Assembly: GCF_026241515.1 (NCBI RefSeq)
Contig: NZ_JAPHPW010000005.1
Span: forward strand, 124,001 to 188,000
Direction of reading: 5' to 3'
Length of the DNA stretch: 64,000 nt
From: Vibrio sp. 14G-20
GTDB lineage: Bacteria > Pseudomonadota > Gammaproteobacteria > Enterobacterales > Vibrionaceae
The notes under the pieces were generated by a model that was not told where the DNA came from, made no database searches, and saw nothing but the letters and a program-made list of their open reading frames with translations. How positions within the stretch are numbered: the stretch's first letter is position 1; each line of letters begins with the position of its first letter. Position numbers and translations under genes: made by a program. Positions 53,397-62,724 of this stretch are shown in pieces.

Positions 53397-54539
53397 ATGA
53401 ATAAATTATCTAAAATATTGGTATCACTCGTGGTTGCGCTACCACTGATTTCGCTGTTTGTAAGCCAGACTGGCACTGCCAATACAATGGATAAAACAGC
53501 TAATTCAGGTAAAAGTGAAATCGCGACACTGGCTGGTGGTTGTTTTTGGTGTACAGAATCCGACCTAGAAAAGCTGACAGGCGTCACCGACGTTATCTCT
53601 GGGTACTCTGGTGGTGAACTAGAAAACCCAACCTACAAACAAGTATCCTCAGGCAAGTCTGGTCACATCGAAGTGATCAACGTGACTTACAACCCTGATG
53701 TTGTTAGCTATGAACAAGTTCTTGACCAATTCTTCAGACACATCGACCCAACCGATGACAAAGGCTCTTTTGTAGACCGAGGCCGTCATTATCGACCGGC
53801 TATTTTCTATCATAACCAAGCACAAAAAGATGTTGCTCAGAACTTCATGATGGAGATCGACAAAGCTAATATCTTTGGTGAACCACTAAAAACAGAACTG
53901 ATTGAATTTAAAAAATTCTGGCCAGCGGAAGACTATCACCAAGACTATTACAAGAAGAGTAAAGTTCGTTACAACTACTACCGCTATGCTTCTGGTCGCG
54001 ATCAGTACCTAGATAAAATCTTCGGTGACGATAGAAAAGAGAACCCGCAAACACTCCGCCAGATCATCGACAGCAAAAATGCGACAGCCAACGCTAAGAC
54101 CTACGTTAAACCGTCTGATGCTGAGATTAAAGCGAAGCTAACCTCACTTCAGTACGATGTCACACAAGACGATGCAACAGAGCGCCCGTTTGACAACCAA
54201 TACTGGGATAACAAACAAGAAGGTATTTACGTTGATATCGTAACTGGTGAGCCACTGTTCTCTTCAAAAGACAAATACAAATCAGGTACAGGTTGGCCGA
54301 GCTTTACACAGCCAATCAGCGAGGCTTATGTGGTAACAACTACTGACTACAAACTGCTTTACCCAAGAACAGAGGTTCGCAGTAAGTTTGGTGATTCTCA
54401 CCTAGGTCATGTATTTAAAGATGGCCCTAAACCGACAGGTTTGCGTTACTGCATGAACTCAGCTGCGATGCGCTTTATCCCTGCGGATAAATTAGCAGAA
54501 GAAGGTTATGAGGAATACGTTGAGATGTTTGAGGGATAA
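53397..54539 (+). CDS. msrAB: Fused peptide-methionine sulfoxide reductase MsrA-MsrB, exported
   Basis: The 380-residue protein has an N-terminal signal or anchor ([17 protein letters not shown]), then MsrA (catalytic Cys in [14 protein letters not shown], about residue 51), then MsrB ([10 protein letters not shown] and catalytic Cys in [13 protein letters not shown], about residue 354). MsrA reduces S- and MsrB R-methionine sulfoxide. The four zinc cysteines found in many MsrB are absent, which matches the zinc-free class. The signal shows it repairs proteins outside the cytoplasm. It needs an envelope thiol-redox partner not found in this window. Confidence 0.93.
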   Translation: MNKLSKILVSLVVALPLISLFVSQTGTANTMDKTANSGKSEIATLAGGCFWCTESDLEKLTGVTDVISGYSGGELENPTYKQVSSGKSGHIEVINVTYNPDVVSYEQVLDQFFRHIDPTDDKGSFVDRGRHYRPAIFYHNQAQKDVAQNFMMEIDKANIFGEPLKTELIEFKKFWPAEDYHQDYYKKSKVRYNYYRYASGRDQYLDKIFGDDRKENPQTLRQIIDSKNATANAKTYVKPSDAEIKAKLTSLQYDVTQDDATERPFDNQYWDNKQEGIYVDIVTGEPLFSSKDKYKSGTGWPSFTQPISEAYVVTTTDYKLLYPRTEVRSKFGDSHLGHVFKDGPKPTGLRYCMNSAAMRFIPADKLAEEGYEEYVEMFEG

Positions 54540-54572
54540 ACATTCAGCAATTAACGATAAAACCATAACAAC

Positions 54573-54595
54573 AAAGCCAGCATATCGCTGGCTTT
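54573..54595. terminator. Bidirectional intrinsic terminator
   Basis: AAAGCCAGC pairs with GCTGGCTTT around ATATC, between the convergent msrAB and ktrB genes. Confidence 0.85.
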
Positions 54596-54619
54596 CTATC
54601 ATTTGCAGAGCTTTATTTA

Positions 54620-55987
54620 TTAACCCGTTAACACCGTGTCTTCTGGGTATTTCAACAAGGAAGGTTCTGGACGAGCTAACATATAAGCCAAGGTCAAAGG
54701 ACCAATACGCCCGATTACCATCACAACAATCATGATGTATTTACCAGGCTCCGTGAGGTTCGCAGTTAAGCCTGCTGTTAGGCCAACGGTTGCAAAGGCA
54801 GAAATCACCTCAAACATAACTCGATCAAACGCAGCCTTTTCAGTAAGCATTAACAAAAACATAGCAGTGGTTAATAACGCCCCACTGACCACAATAATGG
54901 CCAATGACTTTGTTACCGCTTGCCAAGTAACCGTGCGTTTAAACATCACTACATGCTTCTTTTGACGTAAGAAAGTCCAAGTCGCGACAAATGCAACCGC
55001 AAAGGTCGATACCTTAATACCACCACCAGTAGAAGTCGAACCAGCACCAATCAGCATCAGTACTATCATCACCAATAATGCCGGTTGCGTATACTGAGAC
55101 AAATCCACACTATTAAATCCAGCAGTACGAGCACTCGCCGATTGGAAGAATGCCGCTAACCACTGCCCTTGAGTCGATAAACCTTCCATAGTTGCAGAGT
55201 TATTCCTCTCCAACAGCCAAAACATCACCGTACCGACCAACAATAGAGTAGGTGTTGCAGTTAGCATAATCTTGGTGTGTAAATGTAGATGTTGAAAGCC
55301 TTTACGCCAGTTACTCGATAGGTCCCCAACGACAGTGAAGCCTAGCCCACCAAAAATAAACAAGCCAGCTAAGGTAAAGATCACCAATGGATCATCGACA
55401 AAACTCATCATACTGTCTGAAAACAGCGCAAAACCTGCGTTATTGAATGCGGATATCGCGTGAAATAGCGCATAAAAGCTGCCTGTTGCCCATCCCATCT
55501 CAGGCACCCAACGGAAACAAAGCAATACAAAACCGATAAATTCAGCCACTAATGCAAAGATGATGATTTTCTTAACTAATTTACGAAGGTTAATCTTACG
55601 ATCTTGGCCAAGCGCTTCTTTCGCCAGGGCTTGTTGTTTGAGGCTTAGCCTAACTCCGAACATGTAAAGTAACACTGCAGACAGGGTCATTTGCCCTAAC
55701 CCACCGACTTGCATCAAGAACATCAGTAAGATTTTGCCCGCCAAAGTGAAATGCTCACCGGTATCGACAACACCTAAGCCTGTCACACTGATCGCCGAGG
55801 TTGCTGTAAACAATGCATCCGTAAAGCTTAGGCCTGTCACAGAGAATACCGGCAGCGTCAACAATATTGCAGAGGGGATAAGTACACCTAAGAAGCTCGT
55901 AAGGATAATCTTAGGTTCAGAGCCTTTACGTGGCTTTTTATCACTCTTAAGCGTGTAGAAAGTACCTTTTCGTTTTAACGAATTCAT
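54620..55987 (-). CDS. ktrB: Potassium uptake channel subunit KtrB
   Basis: The 455-residue inner-membrane protein of the Trk/Ktr family has four pore repeats with their selectivity-filter glycines: SVTGLGVVDTG, AFNNAGFALF, ARTAGFNSVD and FATVGLTAGLT. It is the membrane subunit of the sodium-dependent KtrAB system described in Vibrio alginolyticus. It follows ktrA with a 19-bp gap. Confidence 0.94.
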   Translation of the reverse strand: MNSLKRKGTFYTLKSDKKPRKGSEPKIILTSFLGVLIPSAILLTLPVFSVTGLSFTDALFTATSAISVTGLGVVDTGEHFTLAGKILLMFLMQVGGLGQMTLSAVLLYMFGVRLSLKQQALAKEALGQDRKINLRKLVKKIIIFALVAEFIGFVLLCFRWVPEMGWATGSFYALFHAISAFNNAGFALFSDSMMSFVDDPLVIFTLAGLFIFGGLGFTVVGDLSSNWRKGFQHLHLHTKIMLTATPTLLLVGTVMFWLLERNNSATMEGLSTQGQWLAAFFQSASARTAGFNSVDLSQYTQPALLVMIVLMLIGAGSTSTGGGIKVSTFAVAFVATWTFLRQKKHVVMFKRTVTWQAVTKSLAIIVVSGALLTTAMFLLMLTEKAAFDRVMFEVISAFATVGLTAGLTANLTEPGKYIMIVVMVIGRIGPLTLAYMLARPEPSLLKYPEDTVLTG

Positions 55988-56006
55988 ACTGTTACCTTAT
56001 TGCCAA

Positions 56007-56663
56007 TTACCAATTGCGTAGCTTTCTAGATAAAGTCTCTTTCGGCCCAGCGATAATCACCACATCCCCAATTTCTAAACTCACCTCCAGTTCTGGCGCT
56101 TTAGTGAGGTTCGGTCCTCGCTTGAAGCCAAGTACCTCTACACCATTTTCTTTACACAGCTTAAGGTCGCCAAGTTTCTTGCCCAGCAATTTGGCACCGA
56201 TAACAATCTCCGTCATCGCTAAGCCGCTGCCAAGGTCGATAAACTCAAGAACGCGTCTATCTAACATTTTACGTGCAACGCGAATACCCATATCTCGCTC
56301 GGGCATAATGATGTGGTCAGCACCAATCTTAGAGAGGATCTTGCCGTGGAACTTATCATTCGCCTTGACCCAGACTGCTTTTGCTCCAGATTCTTTCACC
56401 ACCAAAGTCGTTAGAATGCTTGAGTTAACATCAGAGCCAATCGACACCATCACCATGTCGTAATCGTCGAGTCTTAACTCTTTCACTGTCTCTTCGCTCG
56501 TGCAGTTCGCAACAATCGCTTGTGAAACAAAAGCCGCCGCTTCCTTCACCCGCTCTTCATCAATATCGACGGCAAGTACCTGTGCACCTGAACTTTGCAA
56601 CTCTTTGCAAACAGATAAACCAAATCGCCCTAAACCGATAACTGCATATTGTTTGTCGCTCAT
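56007..56663 (-). CDS. ktrA: Potassium uptake regulatory subunit KtrA
   Basis: The 218-residue RCK protein has an N-terminal Rossmann fold (VIGLGRFGLSVCKEL, then VDIDEERVKEA) and a C-terminal RCK_C domain. It forms an octameric ring on the cytoplasmic face of KtrB and gates it with ATP/ADP. It is first in the ktrAB operon and divergent from the MscS-like gene, and both answer osmotic change. Confidence 0.94.
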   Translation of the reverse strand: MSDKQYAVIGLGRFGLSVCKELQSSGAQVLAVDIDEERVKEAAAFVSQAIVANCTSEETVKELRLDDYDMVMVSIGSDVNSSILTTLVVKESGAKAVWVKANDKFHGKILSKIGADHIIMPERDMGIRVARKMLDRRVLEFIDLGSGLAMTEIVIGAKLLGKKLGDLKLCKENGVEVLGFKRGPNLTKAPELEVSLEIGDVVIIAGPKETLSRKLRNW

Positions 56664-56849
56664 TTGAAATCCTGTTGAGAAATTTTAATTACACGAGATA
56701 GCCAAACCTACATTAGTTTCTATCTCAAAAAAAGTCAGTTCTGTAAGAATAAGGTTATACTATTGTCATAATCGCTTGATTTATAAAGGTAGAGAACAAC
56801 TCGAGTTTCTGCTAATTTCCAATTCATAATTTCTGCGGCAGCACACACA

Positions 56850-57965
56850 ATGAATGAATTCATAACCCAAGTACAAACCTACATCAACCAGAGCCATAGT
56901 GATTGGGCAAACAGCGTCCTATTCATCACTATTGCGAGTTTTCTCGCTTGGGTAGCTTGGCGAATTATCCATAATCGCTTAGAAATTCTGGTTCAAAAAA
57001 CCCCATTCCACTGGGACGATCTACTGCTAGAGGCACTAAAAACCCCTGTCAGCACGTTGCTTTGGTGTTGGCCTGCTACAGTATCTGTCGGGCTAATCCT
57101 TCAAGACCAGTTTGGCAACGAAATCAACTGGTTAAAAACGCTTAAACACATATTGATTATCTGTACCTTCGTTTGGTTTACCTTACGAATGATCACAAAC
57201 ACTGAAGCCTATGTTTTAGAGCAAAAAACCAGAGACGAAACCACAGTACAGGCTATAGCGAAAGTCGCTCGCCTGTTCTTTATGGTGATGGGTGGCCTAA
57301 CCATTATGCAGGCGTTTGGGCTCAGCCTATCAGGCTTGCTCACATTTGGTGGTGTTGGTGGCTTGATCGTCGGTTTAGCGGCTAAGGACTTACTGTCGAA
57401 CTTCTTCGGTGGGATGATGATTTACTTCGACCGCCCGTTTAAAGTCGGTGATTGGATACGCTCTCCCGATCGTCAAATTGAAGGTACTGTCGAACGCATT
57501 GGCTGGCGCATGACCATCATTCGCACCTTCGATAAACGCCCTTTGTACGTACCCAACTCGGTATTCAGCAACATTGTGGTGGAGAACCCATCGCGAATGT
57601 TGAACCGCCGAATCAATGAGACTTTTGGGCTGCGTTACCAAGATGCAAACAAACTGGCTCTGATTGTGGATGACGTAAAAGCCATGCTTGAAACGCACCC
57701 TGACATCGATGCTAAGCAGACGCTGATCGTTAACTTCGATAAGTTTGGACCATCAACGCTTAATTTCTTTATCTACACCTTCACCAAAACGGTCAACTGG
57801 GTGAGATACCATGAAGTTAAGCAAGATGTATTGCTGCAGGTGCTAGCGATTATTCACAAACATAATGCTGATATCGCGTTCCCAACTCAAACACTTAAAA
57901 TCGACCCGCAAGGTTTTAGCGAAGCTCAGGACATGGTCATTTCCAATCCAGAAGGTCATCGATAA
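56850..57965 (+). CDS. MscS-family mechanosensitive channel
   Basis: The 371-residue inner-membrane protein has about four or five helices and the MscS pore helix and beta domain: LTFGGVGGLIVGLAAKDLLS, FFGGMMIYFDRPFKVGDW and LYVPNSVFSNIVVENPSR. Its longer N-terminal membrane part resembles the YbdG/MscM type. It releases solutes when the membrane is stretched. Its position opposite KtrAB fits osmoregulation. It lies 80 bp before manC. Confidence 0.9.
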   Translation: MNEFITQVQTYINQSHSDWANSVLFITIASFLAWVAWRIIHNRLEILVQKTPFHWDDLLLEALKTPVSTLLWCWPATVSVGLILQDQFGNEINWLKTLKHILIICTFVWFTLRMITNTEAYVLEQKTRDETTVQAIAKVARLFFMVMGGLTIMQAFGLSLSGLLTFGGVGGLIVGLAAKDLLSNFFGGMMIYFDRPFKVGDWIRSPDRQIEGTVERIGWRMTIIRTFDKRPLYVPNSVFSNIVVENPSRMLNRRINETFGLRYQDANKLALIVDDVKAMLETHPDIDAKQTLIVNFDKFGPSTLNFFIYTFTKTVNWVRYHEVKQDVLLQVLAIIHKHNADIAFPTQTLKIDPQGFSEAQDMVISNPEGHR

Positions 57966-58045
57966 GTAAATTTCTTATCGATAAATAATAACAGTGAAGC
58001 GTGGTAACATGACGCCAGTATTTCAAGGCACTCAATTACCACGAT

Positions 58046-59581
58046 ATGATTTTACCTGTCATTCTAGCTGGCGGCTCTGGTAGCCGCCTCTGGCCACTAT
58101 CTCGCGAGCTTTACCCTAAGCAGTTCCTCAACATCGCAGGTGAGCAATCTATGCTTCAGCAAACCCTTTTGCGTTTGCAAGGCCTTGAAGCGCACTTAAG
58201 TGATACCGAGTGTGCCGCTCCCTTCATTATCTGTAACGAAGAACACCGCTTTATTGCTGCGGAACAAGCTCGATCGACTAACATCCAACACAGTGGTATT
58301 TTGCTAGAGCCTGTCGGTCGAAACACGGCTCCTGCCATCGCATTAGCGGCATTACAAGCTTTAGATAAATCAACCCATAATGAGCAGAATGCATCAGACC
58401 CGATTTTATTAGTACTGGCTGCCGATCATCACATCGCTAACACCTCTGAATTCCAACAAGTGATTAGTCGTGGTGTTGATTACGCGAAGCAAGGCAAACT
58501 GGTGACATTCGGTATAACACCCAACGCACCAGAAACGGGTTATGGCTATATCAAACAGGGGGAACCTCTTTCCCCTCTCGTTCAGACCGATACCAACGCT
58601 AAAGAGCAATCAGCTCATCACGCTTACGCTATTGAATGCTTCGTTGAAAAACCCGATCAAGCGACAGCACAAGAGTACATTCGCTCAGGGCTGTACTTAT
58701 GGAACAGTGGCATGTTCATGTTCAAAGCATCTCGCTACCTTGAAGAGCTTTCGGAACATCACCCAGAGATCTTGGCTGCTTGTAAGCTCGCTTTGTCCAA
58801 GCAAAATACCGACCTCGACTTTATCCGTATAGACGCTGAAGCATTCAAAAACAGTCCGAGTGACTCAATCGATTACGCCGTGATGGAAAAGACCTCACAC
58901 GCCGCAGTAATCCCGATGGATGTCGGTTGGAACGATATTGGTTCATGGTCTGCAATCTGGGATGTGAGTGATAAGGACGAGCACAACAACGTAATTGAAG
59001 GCGATGTGTTGACTGTCGATTCTCAGCACAACTACATCCATGCTGAAAATAAACTGGTTGCAACTGTGGGTGTCGAAAACCTAATTATTGTCGAAACCAA
59101 AGACGCTATATTGGTTGCGAATAAAGATAAAGTTCAAGGTGTAAAATCGATTGTTAGTAAACTGAACCAAGCTGGTCGCACAGAACATGTTCATCACCGT
59201 GAGGTGTTTAGACCTTGGGGTAAATACGATGTAATCGACCTAGGTAAACGCGACAAAGTAAAACGTATCACGGTAAAACCCGGTCATAAGTTATCGCTAC
59301 AGATGCATCATCATAGAGCGGAACACTGGGTTGTCGTAGCAGGGACTGCGAAAGTGACCAACGATGAGAAAACCTATCTGGTTGAAGAAGATCAATCCAC
59401 TTACATTCCTTTAGGCCATATTCACAGCCTAGAGAACCCAGGGGGTCTGCCACTCGAGATGATTGAAGTACAAACAGGCAGTCATTTAAGTGAAGACGAC
59501 ATCATTCGATATCAAGATAGCTATGGCCGAGATGTGCGAGACGAACAACCTGACTCACCTCAAATCAACAAATCGAACTAA
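58046..59581 (+). CDS. manC: Mannose-1-phosphate guanylyltransferase / mannose-6-phosphate isomerase
   Basis: The 511-residue bifunctional enzyme has an N-terminal nucleotidyltransferase (GGSGSRLWPLSRELYPKQF, residues 9-27) and a C-terminal cupin with type II isomerase motifs (PGHKLSLQMHHHRAEHWVVV). It makes GDP-mannose and also interconverts mannose and fructose 6-phosphate. It is followed by manB after 14 bp. No glycosyltransferases follow, so this pair supplies polysaccharide systems elsewhere. Confidence 0.95.
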   Translation: MILPVILAGGSGSRLWPLSRELYPKQFLNIAGEQSMLQQTLLRLQGLEAHLSDTECAAPFIICNEEHRFIAAEQARSTNIQHSGILLEPVGRNTAPAIALAALQALDKSTHNEQNASDPILLVLAADHHIANTSEFQQVISRGVDYAKQGKLVTFGITPNAPETGYGYIKQGEPLSPLVQTDTNAKEQSAHHAYAIECFVEKPDQATAQEYIRSGLYLWNSGMFMFKASRYLEELSEHHPEILAACKLALSKQNTDLDFIRIDAEAFKNSPSDSIDYAVMEKTSHAAVIPMDVGWNDIGSWSAIWDVSDKDEHNNVIEGDVLTVDSQHNYIHAENKLVATVGVENLIIVETKDAILVANKDKVQGVKSIVSKLNQAGRTEHVHHREVFRPWGKYDVIDLGKRDKVKRITVKPGHKLSLQMHHHRAEHWVVVAGTAKVTNDEKTYLVEEDQSTYIPLGHIHSLENPGGLPLEMIEVQTGSHLSEDDIIRYQDSYGRDVRDEQPDSPQINKSN

Positions 59582-59595
59582 AGCAGCAACAACAA

Positions 59596-61020
59596 ATGAA
59601 ATCAACATTAGACCTTAGCTGCTTCAAGAACAACGATATCCGCGGCATCATTGGTGAGCAAATCAATGCCCATTTTGCCTACCTGCTCGGCAAGGCATTT
59701 GGCGAATACGTCCTACCCACGACACCTGAAACTTCATTCGATGGCTTGGCTCAAGTGGTGATTGGTCGTGATAACCGAGAAACGTCCCTTTCATTACAAG
59801 AAGCCATAACCCAAGGCTTAATCGAGTCTGGGATAACCGTAATAGACCTAGGTATAACTGGTACTGAAGAGGTCTACTTTGCAACTCGACACCTTAACGC
59901 CATTGGCGGAATCCAAATTACGGCAAGCCATAACCCAATCAATTACAACGGAATGAAATTAGTAGGTGCAGGTGCGAGTCCGATTAGTAAAAACAATGGT
60001 TTAGATGTAATAAAACAACGCATTGAGGTTCTGGATCAAGAGCTGAATAGCGGTTTACCTATCAGCCATGTACAACCCTCTTATTCTTGTAGAACGGCCA
60101 GTATTCTTGCTCCATACGTAGAGCACCTACTCTCGTATATAACCCCATCAAAGCTGTCACCGATGAAGATTGTGGTTAACGCAGGAAACGGCGTTGCAGG
60201 ACATGTCATTGATGCTTTAGAGAAGAAATTTAACGAACTCGGTGTCCCTATCACCTTCATCAAGGTTCATCATACCCCTGATGGAAACTTCCCAAATGGT
60301 ATTCCAAACCCTTTAATTAGAGAGAACCAAGCAGCCACTCGAGATGCCGTTTTAGAGCATTCTGCCAACCTTGGAATTGCTTGGGATGGAGACTTCGACC
60401 GATGCTTTTTCTTTGATGAGCAAGGCAATTACATCGAGGGTTATTACATTGTCGGGTTGCTTGCTGAAGCATTCTTGGTCAAACAGCCTAACGCGGCTGT
60501 ATTGCACGATATGCGCATGACATGGAACACGATTGAAGTCGCTAACACGCATGGTGGAAAAGCGATTGGAATTAAAGCGGGGCACGCACTTATTAAAGAG
60601 AAGATGCGTGAAACAAATGCCGTCTATGGTGGCGAAATGAGTGCGCACCATTATTTTCGTGATTTTGGATATTGCGATTCAGGCATGATTCCTTGGCTAT
60701 TGGTTATCGAACTAATGTCGAAAACTCAACAATCTCTTCACCAATTGACGAGTACCAGTATAGATAGATTCCCCTCTTCCGGGGAGATCAATCGAAGAGT
60801 ATCAGACCCAGAGCAGGTCATGGCTTGCGTGTTATCGCACTACCGAGATAATGCCGTTGAGATCGATCACACAGACGGGATCAGCATCAATATGGGCACA
60901 TGGCGCTTCAACTTGAGAAAGTCCAATACCGAGCCATTAGTACGCCTTAACGTTGAAACAAAACAAGATAGAGCTTTGCTATCACTTAAAGTCGACGAGC
61001 TACTGTCTTTTCTCATTTAA
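59596..61020 (+). CDS. manB: Phosphomannomutase
   Basis: The 474-residue alpha-D-phosphohexomutase converts mannose 6-phosphate to mannose 1-phosphate for ManC. Motifs are the phosphoserine loop (TASHNPINYNGMK, about residue 111), the magnesium loop (WDGDFDRCFFF, about 260), the sugar loop (GGEMSAHHYF) and the phosphate loop (RKSNTEPLVRL). All four are present. It ends the manCB operon. Confidence 0.94.
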   Translation: MKSTLDLSCFKNNDIRGIIGEQINAHFAYLLGKAFGEYVLPTTPETSFDGLAQVVIGRDNRETSLSLQEAITQGLIESGITVIDLGITGTEEVYFATRHLNAIGGIQITASHNPINYNGMKLVGAGASPISKNNGLDVIKQRIEVLDQELNSGLPISHVQPSYSCRTASILAPYVEHLLSYITPSKLSPMKIVVNAGNGVAGHVIDALEKKFNELGVPITFIKVHHTPDGNFPNGIPNPLIRENQAATRDAVLEHSANLGIAWDGDFDRCFFFDEQGNYIEGYYIVGLLAEAFLVKQPNAAVLHDMRMTWNTIEVANTHGGKAIGIKAGHALIKEKMRETNAVYGGEMSAHHYFRDFGYCDSGMIPWLLVIELMSKTQQSLHQLTSTSIDRFPSSGEINRRVSDPEQVMACVLSHYRDNAVEIDHTDGISINMGTWRFNLRKSNTEPLVRLNVETKQDRALLSLKVDELLSFLI

Positions 61021-61059
61021 GAATACAAACACTTCCAGTTTTCAACTAAGATCCACAAA

Positions 61060-61093
61060 AAAGCCCTTACTAGCTGTTGCTAATAAGGGCTTT
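61060..61093. terminator. Bidirectional intrinsic terminator
   Basis: AAAGCCCTTACTAGC pairs with GCTAATAAGGGCTTT around TGTT with one mismatch, between the convergent manB and aroG genes. Confidence 0.9.
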
Positions 61094-61129
61094 GAATTTT
61101 CAATAGCTTAGTTGCTGATTGTAATTAAT

Positions 61130-62182
61130 CTATTTGTTGCGGCGAGCTTCAACAGCGTCTGCCAGTTGGCGAAGTACTGTCTCAGTGTCTTCCCAACCAA
61201 TACACGCATCAGTAACAGATTGACCGTAAGTTGCAGCTTTGCCATCAACCAAGTCTTGGCGACCTTCAACAAGGTGAGATTCAATCATCACACCAAAGAT
61301 AGCTTTGTCGCCACCAGAGATTTGAGCACTAACGTCATCAGATACGTTCATTTGACGCTTAAACTGCTTAGAGCTGTTTGCGTGGCTGAAATCGATCATC
61401 ACTTTTTGTGGAAGACCTGAAGCTGCTAGCTCTTCTTTAATCTTACCAACGTGTTCTGCGCTGTAGTTTGGCTCTTTACCACCACGTAGGATGATATGAC
61501 AATCAGGGTTACCTGCCGTTTCAACGATAGCTGAATGACCGTACTTAGTTACCGATAAAAAGTGGTGAGAAGCGCTAGCAGAGCGAATTGCATCTGTTGC
61601 GATCTTGATGTTGCCATCAGTACCATTCTTAAACCCAACTGGGCAAGATAGACCCGAAGCCAGTTCGCGGTGAACTTGAGATTCTGTAGTACGTGCGCCG
61701 ATTGCACCCCAGCTGATTAGATCTGCAACGTATTGAGGCGTGATCATATCTAGGAATTCGCTTGCCGTTGGCATGCCCATGTCAGTTAGGTCAAGCAGTA
61801 GCTTACGACCTAGACGAAGGCCATCATTTAGCTTGAACGTATCGTTCATGTACGGGTCATTAATTAGACCTTTCCAACCAACAGTTGTACGTGGCTTTTC
61901 AAAGTAAACACGCATTACGATTTCAAGGTTATCACCAAGTTCGTCGCGTAACACTTTCAAACGCTTACCGTACTCAAGAGCAGCTTCTGTGTCATGAATA
62001 GAACATGGACCTACAATAACAAGCAAGCGGTCATCGCTCTCTTCTAGAATATTGTGGATCGCTTTGCGGCTTTCAAAGGTTGTAGAAGAAGCAACTTCTG
62101 TCGCTGGAAACTTTTCTAAAACAGCAACAGGGGGTAATAACTCTTTTACTTTGTTAATTCTTACATCATCAGTTTGGAACAT
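61130..62182 (-). CDS. aroG: 3-deoxy-7-phosphoheptulonate synthase (DAHP synthase)
   Basis: The 350-residue class I enzyme condenses phosphoenolpyruvate and erythrose 4-phosphate, the first step of aromatic biosynthesis. Metal and substrate motifs are VGPCSIHD (Cys60), RVYFEKPRTTVGWKG, GARTTESQVHREL, VMIDFSHANSSKQ and GVMIESHL. Overall it looks like the AroG/AroF type. A TyrR-like site upstream suggests aromatic-amino-acid control. Which amino acid inhibits it cannot be told for certain. Confidence 0.93.
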   Translation of the reverse strand: MFQTDDVRINKVKELLPPVAVLEKFPATEVASSTTFESRKAIHNILEESDDRLLVIVGPCSIHDTEAALEYGKRLKVLRDELGDNLEIVMRVYFEKPRTTVGWKGLINDPYMNDTFKLNDGLRLGRKLLLDLTDMGMPTASEFLDMITPQYVADLISWGAIGARTTESQVHRELASGLSCPVGFKNGTDGNIKIATDAIRSASASHHFLSVTKYGHSAIVETAGNPDCHIILRGGKEPNYSAEHVGKIKEELAASGLPQKVMIDFSHANSSKQFKRQMNVSDDVSAQISGGDKAIFGVMIESHLVEGRQDLVDGKAATYGQSVTDACIGWEDTETVLRQLADAVEARRNK

Positions 62183-62330
62183 TGCTTACTTCTTCCTTTT
62201 TTCTATCCTTGAGCTGAATGTACGTTGTCTCACGTCACTTTCTATCAGCACTAATCTTCTTGTTCCCTGTAACTTAACTAGTAAAAACTCTAGTTTCAAT
62301 CACTAATTGAAAATAAACGCAATTTTTTTT

Positions 62331-62350
62331 GTGTTTTATATTTAAAACAC
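62331..62350. repeat. Perfect palindrome in the aroG promoter region
   Basis: GTGTTTTA and TAAAACAC flank a TATT centre (8-bp arms). It sits 2 bp from the TyrR-like box. It may be a second operator, or part of the promoter by chance. Confidence 0.5.
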
Positions 62351-62352
62351 CC

Positions 62353-62370
62353 TGTATACCATTATTTACA
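62353..62370. promoter_or_regulatory. Candidate TyrR box upstream of aroG
   Basis: TGTATA CCATTA TTTACA matches the TyrR consensus TGTAAA-N6-TTTACA at 11 of 12 fixed positions. It lies 170 bp before aroG. Confidence 0.6.
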
Positions 62371-62460
62371 CGCATTCGATTGCGTAATTTCAAGGACGGC
62401 ACGAGGAGCTATTCTCAATAGCTTCACCATACATGTGAAATTGTGTAGAACTTAGAAACA

Positions 62461-62489
62461 AAAAAGCTCACGTGATTAACGTGAACTTC
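62461..62489 (-). terminator. Intrinsic terminator after the DUF3820 gene
   Basis: On the minus strand AGTTCACGT pairs with ACGTGAGCT around TAATC and is followed by a run of T. Confidence 0.85.
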
Positions 62490-62496
62490 TAACTAA

Positions 62497-62712
62497 TTAC
62501 ATTCCTTTCAATGGCTTGACAACACTATCAAGTCCTTCAATTTTCAGAGCAAGACACAGTTTTAATAAATCGCCTAGTTCACCAGGCGGGAATCCCTTTT
62601 TATCAAACCACAGCAAATATTCTTCAGGCAAGTCAATCAGTGTACGACCCGCGTACTTTCCAAATGGCATATGCATTCGAGCCAACTTAATCAGGTTCTC
62701 TTTCTCTAGCAT
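62497..62712 (-). CDS. DUF3820-family protein
   Basis: The 71-residue soluble protein has the DUF3820 pattern MPFGKYAGRTLIDLPEEYLLWFDKKGFP near residues 15-40. This family is sometimes called putative quorum-sensing-regulated virulence factor. No reaction is known. It follows the DUF3313 gene with 12 bp, so the two are one operon. Confidence 0.85.
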   Translation of the reverse strand: MLEKENLIKLARMHMPFGKYAGRTLIDLPEEYLLWFDKKGFPPGELGDLLKLCLALKIEGLDSVVKPLKGM

Positions 62713-62724
62713 TATTCGCTCTTT

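Larger units (their letters stand above)
62183..62496. other. Region upstream of aroG
   Basis: This 314-bp region holds the aroG control sites (a 20-bp palindrome at 62331-62350 and a TyrR-like box at 62353-62370) and the terminator of the DUF3820 gene. I found no phenylalanine leader peptide. Confidence 0.55.

Noticed and set aside
56760..56790. TTGTCAT AATC GCTTGAT before the MscS gene as a PhoB box
   Set aside because: Only one unit matches well; the second matches 3 of 7, so I do not include it.
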